Shown here in pieces: positions 44,458-52,979 of a stretch of 64,000 nucleotides of DNA. The translations under genes and the position numbers were made by a program. Source of the DNA: Thermovorax subterraneus (GTDB lineage: Bacteria; Bacillota; Thermosediminibacteria; Thermosediminibacterales; Thermosediminibacteraceae); contig JAKIHM010000006.1 in NCBI GenBank assembly GCA_021608145.1, forward strand, positions 22,925 through 86,924, read 5' to 3'. A model generated the notes under the pieces. It worked only from the letters and a program-made list of their open reading frames with translations. It made no database searches and was not told where the DNA came from. Each line of letters starts with the position of its first letter. Within the stretch, counting starts at the first letter, position 1.

Positions 44458-46131
44458 TCACACTTCTTGCTTTTGCTCCTCGGCAAAAGAGGGACCTCCC
44501 CAGACCCTATGGAGTACAAAAACCGCTGCAAAAAACACCGCGATGGTTAAAAGCCAAACTGCTATGGCATTATCGAAAAATCCGGTAATCAAAAATCCGA
44601 CGGCTGACGCGACTGCCGCGGTTAAAGCATAAGGCAGCTGGGTATTTACATGCTCTATATGCGGACATGCGCCCCCGGTAGAAGACATAATGGTGGTATC
44701 CGAAATCGGAGAACAATGGTCTCCGAATACACCTCCGGAAAGCACCGCCGCAATGCTCGGCAGCAGGTCCAGTTTCATGGTAACCGCGAGCGGCACGGCT
44801 ATAGGAATCATTATAGCCCAAGTTCCCCATGAAGTACCTGTTGAAAAAGCTATAAAAGCCGTCAATATAAAGAGCGTAAACGGTACCGCCCAAGCAGGGA
44901 ATGTATCCGACATGATACTTGAAACATACAATCCCGTACCCAATTCTTTGCAGATGCTACCTATCGTCCAGGCCAGGGATAACACAAAAAGCGCCACCAT
45001 CATCGATTTTGCTCCTTGTATGACGGCTTCCATCGAATCCTTGATTCTTACTATTCCTCTCAGCGAATAAAAACACGCTGTCAAAATAAGGGTGATCGTA
45101 GCTCCCCAGACCAGAGCCGTCGCCGAATCGGAATTCATTACTGCTTCAAAAAATCCGGCTTTGCCTTCGAAAAATCCACCGCTGTAAGCCATACAAACCA
45201 GCATTATTACTATTAACCCTAAAAGCGGAGCAACCATGTCTATGGCAGAACCTTTTTCCGATTTTTCCATGTTCTCGAACTCATCTCCCGGCGGAGTCTT
45301 TGTAATACTTTCATCCCAGAGACCCTTACCGGCTAGCGCCCTATATTCTGCACGCGCCATCGGCCCATATTCCAGGTTTGTAAAGGAGGTAATGAGAACC
45401 ATTAGGACTATGAGCCAGGGATAAAAATCGTAGGGGATCATCTGAACGTAAACGGTATACGGATTTAAGTTTAAATTGTATTGCTCGAAAAGCGGTATCA
45501 TCAAAGAGGCTACATAGGCCACCCACGTAGAAATGGGCACTAAAGTGCAAACCGGCGCCGCCGTCGAATCGATTATAAACGAAAGTTTTGCCCTGGAAAC
45601 CCGGAACCTGTCGGTTACCGGCCTCAAGGCGGTGCCTACGGTCATGCAGTTAAAATAATCATCCATAAATATTAAGACTCCCAAAAGCCAGGTAATAAAA
45701 AGCGACAGGCTCCTCGACTTTATATTTTTTTCCGCCCAACGTCCAAAAGCCTGCGGGCCATTAGCCCTCGAAATCATACCTATAATAGAGCCAAGTAGAG
45801 CGGTAAACATCAACACCCTGAAATTCCACGAGGGATCCCCTGCTGTGGTTATCAATGTCTCCATAGCCTTCTCGAAAGCTTTAATCAAATTGCCTCCGGT
45901 TAAAATCATAGCACCTACCATTATTCCAACAATAAGCGAACTCAAAACTTCTTTGGTAATTATCGAAAGGCTTATGGCCAAAAGAGGGGGTAAAATAGAC
46001 CAAAAACCATAATGTTCAGGTTGCTCTTTTTGTTCCCCATTTCCCATAGCAGGGATCGCAACTGAAAGCACGAGCAAGACCACAAAGAAAAAAAGTAGTA
46101 TCTTACTAATCCTCATCCCATTCCTCATCAT
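44458..46131 (-). CDS. Na+/H+ antiporter, NhaC family
   Basis: A 557-residue membrane protein with about 11-12 helices and the NhaC-type signature (GTSWGTWAIMIPIAVPLA; GGVFGDHCSPISDTTIMSSTG). The family includes Na+/H+ antiporters and malate-lactate type exchangers, so the exact ions or substrates are open. An N-terminal signal-like helix (residues 8-30) precedes the core. AGGAGG site with tandem ATG codons. It stands alone between rex and a tRNA terminator. Confidence 0.9.
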   Translation of the reverse strand: MMRNGMRISKILLFFFVVLLVLSVAIPAMGNGEQKEQPEHYGFWSILPPLLAISLSIITKEVLSSLIVGIMVGAMILTGGNLIKAFEKAMETLITTAGDPSWNFRVLMFTALLGSIIGMISRANGPQAFGRWAEKNIKSRSLSLFITWLLGVLIFMDDYFNCMTVGTALRPVTDRFRVSRAKLSFIIDSTAAPVCTLVPISTWVAYVASLMIPLFEQYNLNLNPYTVYVQMIPYDFYPWLIVLMVLITSFTNLEYGPMARAEYRALAGKGLWDESITKTPPGDEFENMEKSEKGSAIDMVAPLLGLIVIMLVCMAYSGGFFEGKAGFFEAVMNSDSATALVWGATITLILTACFYSLRGIVRIKDSMEAVIQGAKSMMVALFVLSLAWTIGSICKELGTGLYVSSIMSDTFPAWAVPFTLFILTAFIAFSTGTSWGTWAIMIPIAVPLAVTMKLDLLPSIAAVLSGGVFGDHCSPISDTTIMSSTGGACPHIEHVNTQLPYALTAAVASAVGFLITGFFDNAIAVWLLTIAVFFAAVFVLHRVWGGPSFAEEQKQEV

Positions 46132-46261
46132 GTACCTCCTTGCTTTTATACTTCTTACCGCAAAAAACGCTCAATTTTCAGCATTCGCTTATTATTGAGC
46201 AGTTTATTTTATTGTATCAATAAGGCAGAATAATTTCAAGATGTAAGATAAAATCACAAAA

Positions 46262-46284
46262 AATAAAAAAGCCGGATAACCGGC
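46262..46284 (-). terminator. Terminator after the three-gene tRNA cluster
   Basis: GCCGG-TTAT-CCGGC stem (46271-46284) followed by a run of T on the minus strand, 16 bases after tRNA-Ala(GGC). Confidence 0.85.
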
Positions 46285-46299
46285 GTTGAGTACAAAATA

Positions 46300-46375
<76 letters not shown>

Positions 46376-46400
46376 ACACATATAAGGTATATCAATTTTT

Positions 46401-46476
46401 TGGTGGGCACGGCAGGGATCGAACCTGCGACCTCTTGAATGTGAGTCAAGCGCTCATACCACTGAGCTACGCGCCC
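46401..46476 (-). tRNA. tRNA-Val (anticodon CAC)
   Basis: Acceptor GGGCGCG/CGTGCCC, anticodon loop CTCACAT, T-loop GTTCGATCC, encoded CCA. Confidence 0.93.
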
Positions 46477-46484
46477 ACGTTTAT

Positions 46485-46560
46485 TGGTGGAGACGATGGG
46501 ACTTGAACCCACGGCCTCTACAATGCGAATGTAGCGCTCTCCCAGCTGAGCTACGTCCCC
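46485..46560 (-). tRNA. tRNA-Ala (anticodon CGC)
   Basis: Acceptor GGGGACG/CGTCTCC with G3-U70 pair, anticodon loop TTCGCAT, encoded CCA. It reads GCG codons specifically. First gene of the trio. Confidence 0.93.
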
Positions 46561-46611
46561 ACTATTCTCAGCTGAGCTTTGTGCGTCGGCTTTCTGCCGA
46601 ACGCAAGATTT

Positions 46612-46640
46612 ATTATAACCCAAAGCTCGAAAAAATGCAA
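46612..46640 (-). promoter_or_regulatory. Sigma-A promoter of the Ala/Val/Ala tRNA cluster
   Basis: Minus-strand TTGCAT (46635-46640), 17-base spacer, TATAAT (46612-46617). A small leader hairpin (GCGT.CGGC/GCCG.ACGC, about 46582-46604) lies between promoter and first tRNA. Confidence 0.78.
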
Positions 46641-46779
46641 GCCCTTAAAATGACCACTTTTTTGTTTTTGTTTTACCAGAGGTCCTAATTTGCAAAAAAT
46701 TATATTTCTTTTGAGGGGAATTTCAACTTAAAAATTTACTTAAAATAATAACTTGAATTTTTTGGGGAGCCTTTGTCTA

Positions 46780-46794
46780 TCTTAATTATTGTAA
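46780..46794 (+). promoter_or_regulatory. Possible PerR box upstream of rubrerythrin
   Basis: TCTTAATTATTGTAA matches 12 of 15 positions of the PerR consensus TTATAATTATTATAA and lies about 25 bases ahead of the rubrerythrin start. PerR control of rubrerythrin is known in clostridia. No perR gene is in the window. The site is AT-rich, so chance is possible. Confidence 0.4.
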
Positions 46795-46819
46795 CCGATA
46801 AATATCAGGAGGTGTAATG

Positions 46820-47374
46820 ATGCCCGTAAAAAATGCAATGACCGCCGATTTTCTGCGCTCAGCTTACGGCGGCGAAAGCATGGCACACATGAGATACCTT
46901 ATTTGGGCAGAATTGGCCGAAAAAGAAGGATTTAAAAACATAGCAAGGCTTTTTAATGCCATCGCGTACGCCGAAAGGATTCACGCGCGCAATCATTTCA
47001 GCGAATTAGGAGGAAGCACGAATGATGCTACGGTAGCCGCCGGTGGAGTCTTTGGCCTGGGGAAAACCGTCGAAAACCTGCAGGGTGCGATAAAAGGCGA
47101 ACTCCACGAAGTCGAGCAGATGTACCCGGTTTATCTCAACACGGCACGGTTTCAAAGCGAATTGGGAGCTGAAAGGTCCTTTCATTACGCTTTAGAAGCC
47201 GAAAAGATCCATGCAAGGCTTTTCAAAGATGCCCAGGATGCCGCAAAACAGGGTAAAGATTTCGAACTAAAAGTCGTTTACATCTGTCCGATATGCGGCC
47301 ATACGGTCCTTGACGAAGCACCGGATAAATGTCCTATATGCGGCGCAAGTAAAGACATGTTCAAAGCGTTTTAA
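46820..47374 (+). CDS. Rubrerythrin
   Basis: Non-heme diiron peroxidase detoxifying H2O2 in anaerobes; 184 residues. The four-helix diiron domain has E20 and ExxH pairs (YGGESMAHMRY; AERIHARNHF; GELHEVEQMYP; ALEAEKIHARLF), and the C-terminal rubredoxin domain has CPICG and CPICGAS iron ligands. Of the tandem ATGs the second (46820) is chosen, seven bases after AGGAGG. Monocistronic, with its own terminator. Confidence 0.95.
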   Translation: MPVKNAMTADFLRSAYGGESMAHMRYLIWAELAEKEGFKNIARLFNAIAYAERIHARNHFSELGGSTNDATVAAGGVFGLGKTVENLQGAIKGELHEVEQMYPVYLNTARFQSELGAERSFHYALEAEKIHARLFKDAQDAAKQGKDFELKVVYICPICGHTVLDEAPDKCPICGASKDMFKAF

Positions 47375-47384
47375 AATTTTAACA

Positions 47385-47410
47385 GGGCACCATCCAACCC
47401 AACGGTGCCC
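47385..47410. terminator. Terminator between rubrerythrin and lepB
   Basis: GGGCACC/GGTGCCC stem with a 12-base loop; short T-rich tail on the plus strand and a T-containing tail on the minus strand. It serves convergent genes. Confidence 0.75.
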
Positions 47411-47416
47411 TTCAAT

Positions 47417-47941
47417 TTATTCCAATCTTCCAATCCTTCCAGGCGGCCATATCCGATAGACTGCTTTGCCCATGATGAGCTTTTTCGGAACATACATGTT
47501 TTCCCAAAAGCGGCTGTCTTTAGAATTGTTCCTGTTGTCTCCCATCATGAAATAGTGCCCCTCTGGAACTTTATAGGGGCCAAAATCACCTATCATCGGT
47601 TCTTTCAAATACGGCTCCACCAAAAGATCTCCATTGACGTAAAGTTGGCCATCCTTAATTTCTATCTCATCGCCACCAAGCCCTATCACTCTCTTTACGA
47701 ATGTTTGCTTAGGATCATCTGGGTACTTAAAAACTACTATGTCGCCTCTTCTGATCGGCTCAAATCTATAAATATATTTATTTACGAGAATTCTGTCGCC
47801 AACCTGGATAGTGGGTATCATGGAACCGGTAGGTACTATCATCGGCTCAAATATATAAGTCCTTATGGCAAACGCTATTATCAAAGCAAAGGCTATTGAC
47901 TTTATCCAATCGAGTATTTCTCTTTTTAAATCATGTCTCAT
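47417..47941 (-). CDS. lepB: Signal peptidase I
   Basis: Membrane-bound peptidase that removes signal peptides; about 174 residues with one N-terminal membrane helix. Catalytic Ser in PTGSMIPT and Lys in TFVKRVIGLGGD are intact, as is the GDNRNNSKDSRFW box. The ATG at 47941 has GGTGA five bases upstream; the ATG four codons earlier (47953) is possible. It lies 63 bases after the cwlD-like gene in the same direction. Confidence 0.95.
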   Translation of the reverse strand: MRHDLKREILDWIKSIAFALIIAFAIRTYIFEPMIVPTGSMIPTIQVGDRILVNKYIYRFEPIRRGDIVVFKYPDDPKQTFVKRVIGLGGDEIEIKDGQLYVNGDLLVEPYLKEPMIGDFGPYKVPEGHYFMMGDNRNNSKDSRFWENMYVPKKLIMGKAVYRIWPPGRIGRLE

Positions 47942-48004
47942 GCAATCACCCATTTTAACGTTTTTAACAGCACTTACTTATTATAACACAAAAAAACAAA
48001 GCCA

Positions 48005-48730
48005 TCAAAAATATTCTCTCAAAGCCATCACTATTGCATTAGCTAATTTGTTTTGAAAATCATGATTCTTTAAAAGGCGGCGGTCATCTGCATTTGTCAT
48101 AAATCCCAGTTCTATTATGACTCCCGGAGGCCTGGCATTGCAAAGAAGGAAAAGGGTGGAATTGGCATGGGGATTTCTCTTTCTTATGCTCTGGCCTGCC
48201 GAGTTATAAGCCTCTTCAAGGCTGGCCTGTATTAGCTCTGCAAGGCGCCGGCTTTCCGGACTCGAGGTATGATAAAAAACCATGGGACCTCGGGTGGCTG
48301 GAGAATTTTTCTCGGCATTTACGTGAAGGCTGAGGTAAATGTCGGGATTCAATTCATTTATGATCTCAGCCCGCGCAATTAAATCCCTCTTGTGCCGGGA
48401 TTTGCTTTTGTTGTTTCTGTAGTCCAAAGATTCATCCTTAGCTCGAGTCAATACCACTTTCGCGCCGTTTTTTTCCAATACGCTTTTTAGTTTAAATGCC
48501 ACCGAAAGGTTTATGTTTTTTTCTAAAGTACCGTCGCTATGGTATGCTCCGCCATCTATTCCACCGTGCCCTGGGTCGACAACTACAGTCCTCCCTGATA
48601 AGGGCGCAAAAAACCAAAAAACAGGGAAAATCTTACTCGACCTTAAAATTAACAAATTGCCGCCCGCGAGCAGGGAAAAAAGAAGGATTAAAACCTTAAA
48701 ATCGGGAAACTTCCCCCGATTTTTCCCCAT
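48005..48730 (-). CDS. cwlD: N-acetylmuramoyl-L-alanine amidase, CwlD-like
   Basis: A 241-residue zinc amidase with an N-terminal membrane anchor (about 12-32) and an Amidase_3 domain: DPGHGGIDGGA, E in LEKNINL, H in YLSLHVNA, and E in VIIELGFMTN. Length and the single anchor match CwlD, which makes muramic-delta-lactam in spore cortex. The symbol is by similarity of architecture, not proof. The ribosome site and ATG lie inside an inverted repeat (48728-48793). Confidence 0.85.
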   Translation of the reverse strand: MGKNRGKFPDFKVLILLFSLLAGGNLLILRSSKIFPVFWFFAPLSGRTVVVDPGHGGIDGGAYHSDGTLEKNINLSVAFKLKSVLEKNGAKVVLTRAKDESLDYRNNKSKSRHKRDLIARAEIINELNPDIYLSLHVNAEKNSPATRGPMVFYHTSSPESRRLAELIQASLEEAYNSAGQSIRKRNPHANSTLFLLCNARPPGVIIELGFMTNADDRRLLKNHDFQNKLANAIVMALREYF

Positions 48731-48793
48731 ACGTATCCCCCTTCTTTTGTGTTCTTTATTTAATAAAAATATTTTTTAAAAGGGGGATATATG
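48728..48793. repeat. Inverted repeat spanning the cwlD start site
   Basis: CATA..TATCCCCCTT.TTTT at 48728-48749 pairs with AAAAGGGGGATATATG at 48778-48793 around an AT-rich loop. In the cwlD mRNA the stem includes ATG and the GGGGG ribosome site. The remaining intergenic sequence to 48865 shows only a weak CGCTTC/GAAGCG repeat. Confidence 0.75.
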
Positions 48794-48860
48794 AGCGTTA
48801 TGGATAAAGCAACATACTCTTATAGGCGCTTCAGCCAACGTAGCGGAAGCGGGTATAGCG

Positions 48861-48899
48861 AAAAAATCAAAAACACCGCCCTAAGAACTCGAGAGCGGT
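48861..48899 (-). terminator. Terminator after the MFS exporter gene
   Basis: On the minus strand ACCGCTCT/AGGGCGGT (one G-U pair, 48875-48899) is followed by a T-rich run, seven bases after the MFS stop. Confidence 0.75.
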
Positions 48900-48906
48900 A
48901 TTTTTC

Positions 48907-50328
48907 TCAATGAACTTCCATCTTTTCTTTGAAGGACTCTTCTTTTTTCCCTCTTACTAATGAAGCCAGCATACAGAGAATATCAATAACCGCTGCTAAA
49001 AAATAAGCATCTTTCAGAGCCCTTATAAATGCTTCATCTGCGAGCCTACCGTCTGTATAAGGAAGCATCGCTAAATAATAACTGTTGCGAAGAGTAAAAA
49101 AGCCACTGCCAACTGCAACTCCTACTACCATGCCCACATTGCGCATGGTGGCCAAGACTCCAGATGCCACGCCCTGCATATTCCTGGGGGCGCTGCTCAT
49201 CACGGAACTGTTGTTGGGGGTTTGAAAAAGTCCGTTGCCCAAGCCAAAAAGCATAAGCCTCCATACCACATTAAAAATGCTGGAATCGTATCCTAGTTTT
49301 CCCATCAAGAAAAGGGCTATGGAACATATAAAGGCACCCGCACTGCTTAGCAAAAGTGAATCCAGTCTATCTGAGAGCGTTCCGCTCAGCGGGGCAACTA
49401 AGAGAACCGTAAGCGGAAAAGCAGTCATGATCGCGCCCACCTGCCCGGGCGAAAAACCCGCCTTTTCAAGATAAAAGGGCGTCAGAAACACCATTATATA
49501 CTGAGCCGTGAAATTTAAAAGACAGCTTAAATTCCCCAAAGCAAAGGTCCGATTGGAAAATAGCTTCAGTTCTAACATCGGCTCGCTTGTCTTTTTTTCA
49601 TTTATTATAAATAATATAAAGGCAATTATAGAAACGGCAACCAGCATACGTGCAGTCAAAGAGTTCCATCCTAGCTCCTGACCCTTGCTTATGTAAAATA
49701 GAATCGTCATCAAAAACACAAAGCCCAGCAATGCTCCCAAGACATCAAATTTCGTTTTTTTCAGCGCTTGACTTTCAGGTAGCACTTTTTTCGCCCAAAA
49801 ATATCCCGCAATGCCGATCGGGATATTTATAAAAAATATAGCCCGCCATCCACAAGCATAAAGAAGAAAACCTCCAATCGAAGGGCCAATAGACAAACCG
49901 GCAGCTACAGCAACCGCGTTAAACCCCAATGCCCTCCCTATCTCATTCCTTGGAAAGGTTGTGGTAATTATAGCGGGCGCTACGGCCATCATCATCCCAG
50001 CGCCGGCTGCCTGAAGGGCTCTCGATGCTATCAAAAAACCTATAAAGGGCGAAATGCCGCAAACAATTGATGCAACAGTAAAAAGCAGCATCCCCCTCAA
50101 AAAAAGCTTCTTGTAACCTACCACGTCACCTAATTTGCCGTAAGTTAAAAGTAGTCCGCTTAGAACTAGAAGGTAGGCCATCGAAACCCAGCTTACAGTC
50201 GTCATCCCCGCCCTGAAAAACTCGGATAAGGTGGGCATGGCGACGTTAACTGCACTGCCGTCCAACGGTCCCATAAGACTTCCTACTAAAACGGCGAGTA
50301 GAATTTTATACTTGTCCTGGAATCTCAT
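48907..50328 (-). CDS. MFS multidrug-type exporter (DHA2/EmrB-like)
   Basis: A 473-residue major facilitator with about 14 predicted helices, as in DHA2 drug:H+ antiporters. Motif A (LGDVVGYKKLFLRG), motif C-like GPSIGGFLL and the N-terminal GPLDGSAVNVAMPTL signature are clear. Substrate unknown. It diverges from the Cys-rich miniprotein; the shared intergenic region has a TTGAAATTTATTGCAATTTA dyad-like stretch that might be a MarR/TetR operator, but no regulator adjoins. Confidence 0.9.
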   Translation of the reverse strand: MRFQDKYKILLAVLVGSLMGPLDGSAVNVAMPTLSEFFRAGMTTVSWVSMAYLLVLSGLLLTYGKLGDVVGYKKLFLRGMLLFTVASIVCGISPFIGFLIASRALQAAGAGMMMAVAPAIITTTFPRNEIGRALGFNAVAVAAGLSIGPSIGGFLLYACGWRAIFFINIPIGIAGYFWAKKVLPESQALKKTKFDVLGALLGFVFLMTILFYISKGQELGWNSLTARMLVAVSIIAFILFIINEKKTSEPMLELKLFSNRTFALGNLSCLLNFTAQYIMVFLTPFYLEKAGFSPGQVGAIMTAFPLTVLLVAPLSGTLSDRLDSLLLSSAGAFICSIALFLMGKLGYDSSIFNVVWRLMLFGLGNGLFQTPNNSSVMSSAPRNMQGVASGVLATMRNVGMVVGVAVGSGFFTLRNSYYLAMLPYTDGRLADEAFIRALKDAYFLAAVIDILCMLASLVRGKKEESFKEKMEVH

Positions 50329-50435
50329 TCATTTCACCTCTATTATGTGAAAAAATGAACTATTGAAATTTATTGCAATTTATCAAATTATGTAATAATA
50401 TTATACTAGATAAACAATGTAAGGAGGCGTTTTAA

Positions 50436-50627
50436 ATGTTGCAAAAACGGGAAACTTTGCCTGAAAATGCCAACTATACAGAGATATCCGCTTGTTCGTT
50501 TTTAAAATGTGAAGAAACCTGTTACGGCACAATATGTTACTGTGATTTTAGCGCTTGGGGTAAAAAGCCTCCATGCAAAGAGGAAATAAAAAAGGTGTGC
50601 GAATCGGAACATTACCTAATGGTGTAA
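50436..50627 (+). CDS. Cys-rich 63-residue protein of unknown function
   Basis: A small acidic protein with seven Cys (C20, C25, C29, C34, C36, C47, C55), arranged C-x4-C-x3-C-x4-C-x-C in the middle. An excellent AAGGAGG site lies eight bases before the ATG, and promoter-like boxes (TTGCAA, 17 bases, TAATAT) lie upstream, so it is likely expressed. No membrane segment or signal peptide is seen, suggesting a cytosolic metal or Fe-S site. I do not recognise the family. It ends two bases before the convergent capA stop. Confidence 0.7.
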   Translation: MLQKRETLPENANYTEISACSFLKCEETCYGTICYCDFSAWGKKPPCKEEIKKVCESEHYLMV

Positions 50628-50629
50628 CC

Positions 50630-51727
50630 CTAGGGTCTTTTATCTAATTCTACTACGTATCTCATCTTTCCCTTTTCTTTGTACCTGGAAACCCGTATGG
50701 GTATTTCTTCAACGTCAACTATAGAAATTGAATCGCCATCAATGCCTTTTTCGAGGGTAACCTTAAGTATAACGCCCCTGTCTGTGTTAGGGAAAGTTTG
50801 GGCCGAAATAAAATTGCCGAGAGAAAAGGCGATATATTTTTTGATCGACTTTCCGGAAGGGGTTTCTACCTCCACCCACTCCCCGGGCTGTACCACGTGA
50901 GGATGGCTTGCTACAATAAGATCGGCTCCAGCTAAAGTGAGTTTTTGAGCTAAAACCCTCTGATCATTCGACGGTTCCGTAGAGTATTCCTGGCCAAAAT
51001 GCAGATACACCACCACTGCGTCGGCACTTTCCCTAGCCGCCTTTATGTCTTTAAGAATGGCGTCTTCATCCATGAGGTTGACCAGAAAAGGTTTGTCCTT
51101 GGGAAGCGGTATCCCGTTGGTGCCGTAAGTGTATGCCAAAAAAGCTAACTTTATGCCATTAACTTCCTTGATAGTCAAATTTTGACGGTCTTCTTTTGTT
51201 TCGTTCGTGCCTACCGGAACTAGCCCTCTATCTTTTAGCACTTTGAGGGTTCTCAGAACACCCTTCTCTCCCCTATCCATTGAATGGTTGTTGGACGTGA
51301 ATATAATGTCAAAGCCTGCGTATTTCAGCGCATCTGCTATTTCATCAGGGCTGTTGAACCGGGGATAGCCGGTAAAAACTTCTTCCGGTCCAGCCATAGT
51401 TGTTTCCAGGTTAGCCATGGCTATGTCTGCCCCGGCTATTATATCCCTTACTTTCTCAAAAAATCCCGAATAGTCAAAGGATTTTCTCTTCTCGTCATAA
51501 CCGGACCAGATTTGACCTCCGTGCATCATCACATCGCCGACGGCAACCAACGTGACTCTTTTACTTTCCTCCACCACCGTGCTGTCAGGCTCCTTCAAAC
51601 TTGGACTTTCAACTTCCACCATCTTTATCACATAAGGACTATTCAGCCCAAAATACATCCCACATACCCCGGCAACCAACAAAACCGCGGCCATCGCCAG
51701 CAATATCGCTTTTACAAATTTTTTCAT
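50630..51727 (-). CDS. CapA-family metallophosphoesterase-like protein
   Basis: A 365-residue protein of the PgsA/CapA family linked to poly-gamma-glutamate or capsule synthesis. It has an N-terminal signal anchor (about 5-28) then a metallophosphatase-like domain: VGDVMMHGGQ, ANLETTM, FTSNNHSMDRG, VVYLHFGQEY and ASHPHVVQPGEW. No pgsB/C genes are near, so the standalone role is unknown. Start ATG after GAAGTGAATGG. It converges on the Cys-rich miniprotein. Confidence 0.88.
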   Translation of the reverse strand: MKKFVKAILLAMAAVLLVAGVCGMYFGLNSPYVIKMVEVESPSLKEPDSTVVEESKRVTLVAVGDVMMHGGQIWSGYDEKRKSFDYSGFFEKVRDIIAGADIAMANLETTMAGPEEVFTGYPRFNSPDEIADALKYAGFDIIFTSNNHSMDRGEKGVLRTLKVLKDRGLVPVGTNETKEDRQNLTIKEVNGIKLAFLAYTYGTNGIPLPKDKPFLVNLMDEDAILKDIKAARESADAVVVYLHFGQEYSTEPSNDQRVLAQKLTLAGADLIVASHPHVVQPGEWVEVETPSGKSIKKYIAFSLGNFISAQTFPNTDRGVILKVTLEKGIDGDSISIVDVEEIPIRVSRYKEKGKMRYVVELDKRP

Positions 51728-51753
51728 CCATTCACTTCCCTATACATTATACA

Positions 51754-51769
51754 AGGCCCCTTGGGGCCT
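51754..51769. repeat. Short GC-rich inverted repeat between capA and manC genes
   Basis: AGGCCCC-TT-GGGGCCT, seven-base arms with a two-base centre, lying just upstream of a TATAAT box for the capA-family gene. The tight spacing suits an operator better than an RNA hairpin, but it could act as a weak terminator for the 51771-52853 gene. Confidence 0.45.
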
Positions 51770-51770
51770 A

Positions 51771-52853
51771 TTAAATAAGGTCCTTCCTTCCCATTTTTTT
51801 GAGATGCTCCACTACCTTTTTAACTTCCTGAGCTTTTTTCTTGGGACACACCAGTATGGCATCGGCGGTTTCTACGACGATCATCTCTTCGAGTCCTACA
51901 GCCGCTATTAGTCGACCGCTCGAATATATTATGCTGTTTTTCGTTTCAATATCCACGTAATCCCCTCTTGTGATATTCCCGTTCTCGTCCGGCGGAATCA
52001 CACTGCCCAAAGAATCCCAGCTGCCCACATCGCTCCAGCCGAAATCGCCGGGAATTACCGCCACATCAACAGCCCTTTCCATTATGCCATAGTCAATTGA
52101 AATGTCCGGAAGTGAAGGATAAACCCTTTCTATAATTTCTTTTTCTGCAGGGGTACCTATATGTTCTTCCACTTCGATTAACTTGCTGTAAAGTCTGGGT
52201 AGAAACCTTTCGAAGTTGGACAATATGACGGATGCCTTCCAAACGAACATGCCGCTATTCCAGAGGTAGTTCCCGCTTTCTATATAAGCCTTAGCCTTGG
52301 GAACGTCCGGCTTTTCGACAAACTCTACAACCTCATAAGCTATCTTATCCCCTACCTGTATGGACTTTTCCCGGTCAAAGTTTATGTAACCGTAACCGGT
52401 GGATGGAAAGGTGGGCGTAATACCCATCGTCACCAGTTTGTTCGAGCTTTCTGCAAGGCTAAACGCCGCGTTTAAAACTTTCTGAAATTCCTGGGTGTTT
52501 TTTATATAATGGTCCGATGGAAAAACGCCCATCACTGCATCGCCGCTTCTCTTTCTTACCACCAGGGTAGCGTAAGCGATGCAGGCTGCGGTATTCCTGC
52601 CCACGGGCTCCAGCAGGATGTTTTCGCGGGGGATATCCTCGGATATTACCTTTTTCAACATCTTTTCCTGAGCCTTATTTGTAACTATCAAAATTCTTTC
52701 CGGCGGGATGATGTCCCTTATTCTCTTTATCGTGTCATTTATCATGGTATCGTCGCCTGTTATGTTCAGAAACTGCTTCGGGGTAGATGTCCGGCTTAAA
52801 GGCCAAAAGCGAGTTCCTCCCCCTCCGGCCATGATAACCCCATACCTATCCAT
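51771..52853 (-). CDS. manC: Mannose-1-phosphate guanylyltransferase
   Basis: Makes GDP-mannose from mannose-1-phosphate and GTP; 360 residues, the single-domain form without the phosphomannose isomerase tail. Signature MAGGGGTRFWPLSR near the start, GRNTAACIAYA, FPSDHYI, EKPD, GNYLWNSGMF and FGWSDVGSWD. The ATG at 52853 has a G-rich site six bases upstream. It could supply mannose for surface polysaccharide; no glycosyltransferases adjoin. Confidence 0.92.
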   Translation of the reverse strand: MDRYGVIMAGGGGTRFWPLSRTSTPKQFLNITGDDTMINDTIKRIRDIIPPERILIVTNKAQEKMLKKVISEDIPRENILLEPVGRNTAACIAYATLVVRKRSGDAVMGVFPSDHYIKNTQEFQKVLNAAFSLAESSNKLVTMGITPTFPSTGYGYINFDREKSIQVGDKIAYEVVEFVEKPDVPKAKAYIESGNYLWNSGMFVWKASVILSNFERFLPRLYSKLIEVEEHIGTPAEKEIIERVYPSLPDISIDYGIMERAVDVAVIPGDFGWSDVGSWDSLGSVIPPDENGNITRGDYVDIETKNSIIYSSGRLIAAVGLEEMIVVETADAILVCPKKKAQEVKKVVEHLKKMGRKDLI

Positions 52854-52944
52854 ACCATTCCCCCCATAGTACATTACAGATTTATTTTCCCCTAAATGAG
52901 ATGGTAATATCGTCCTTTATATTAATATAACATATATAAATCTG

Positions 52945-52972
52945 AAAAAAAAAGACCTTCTACAGGTCTTTT
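52945..52972 (-). terminator. Terminator after mtnA
   Basis: AAAAGACCT/AGGTCTTTT stem with a five-base loop and a long T run on the minus strand, eight bases after the mtnA stop. Confidence 0.88.
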
Positions 52973-52979
52973 GCTACTT

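Noticed and set aside
48791..48913. 40-codon plus-strand frame with a G-rich ribosome-like site and ATG
   Set aside because: Its start signals are the mirror image of the cwlD start within an inverted repeat, and the frame runs into the MFS terminator; no independent support.
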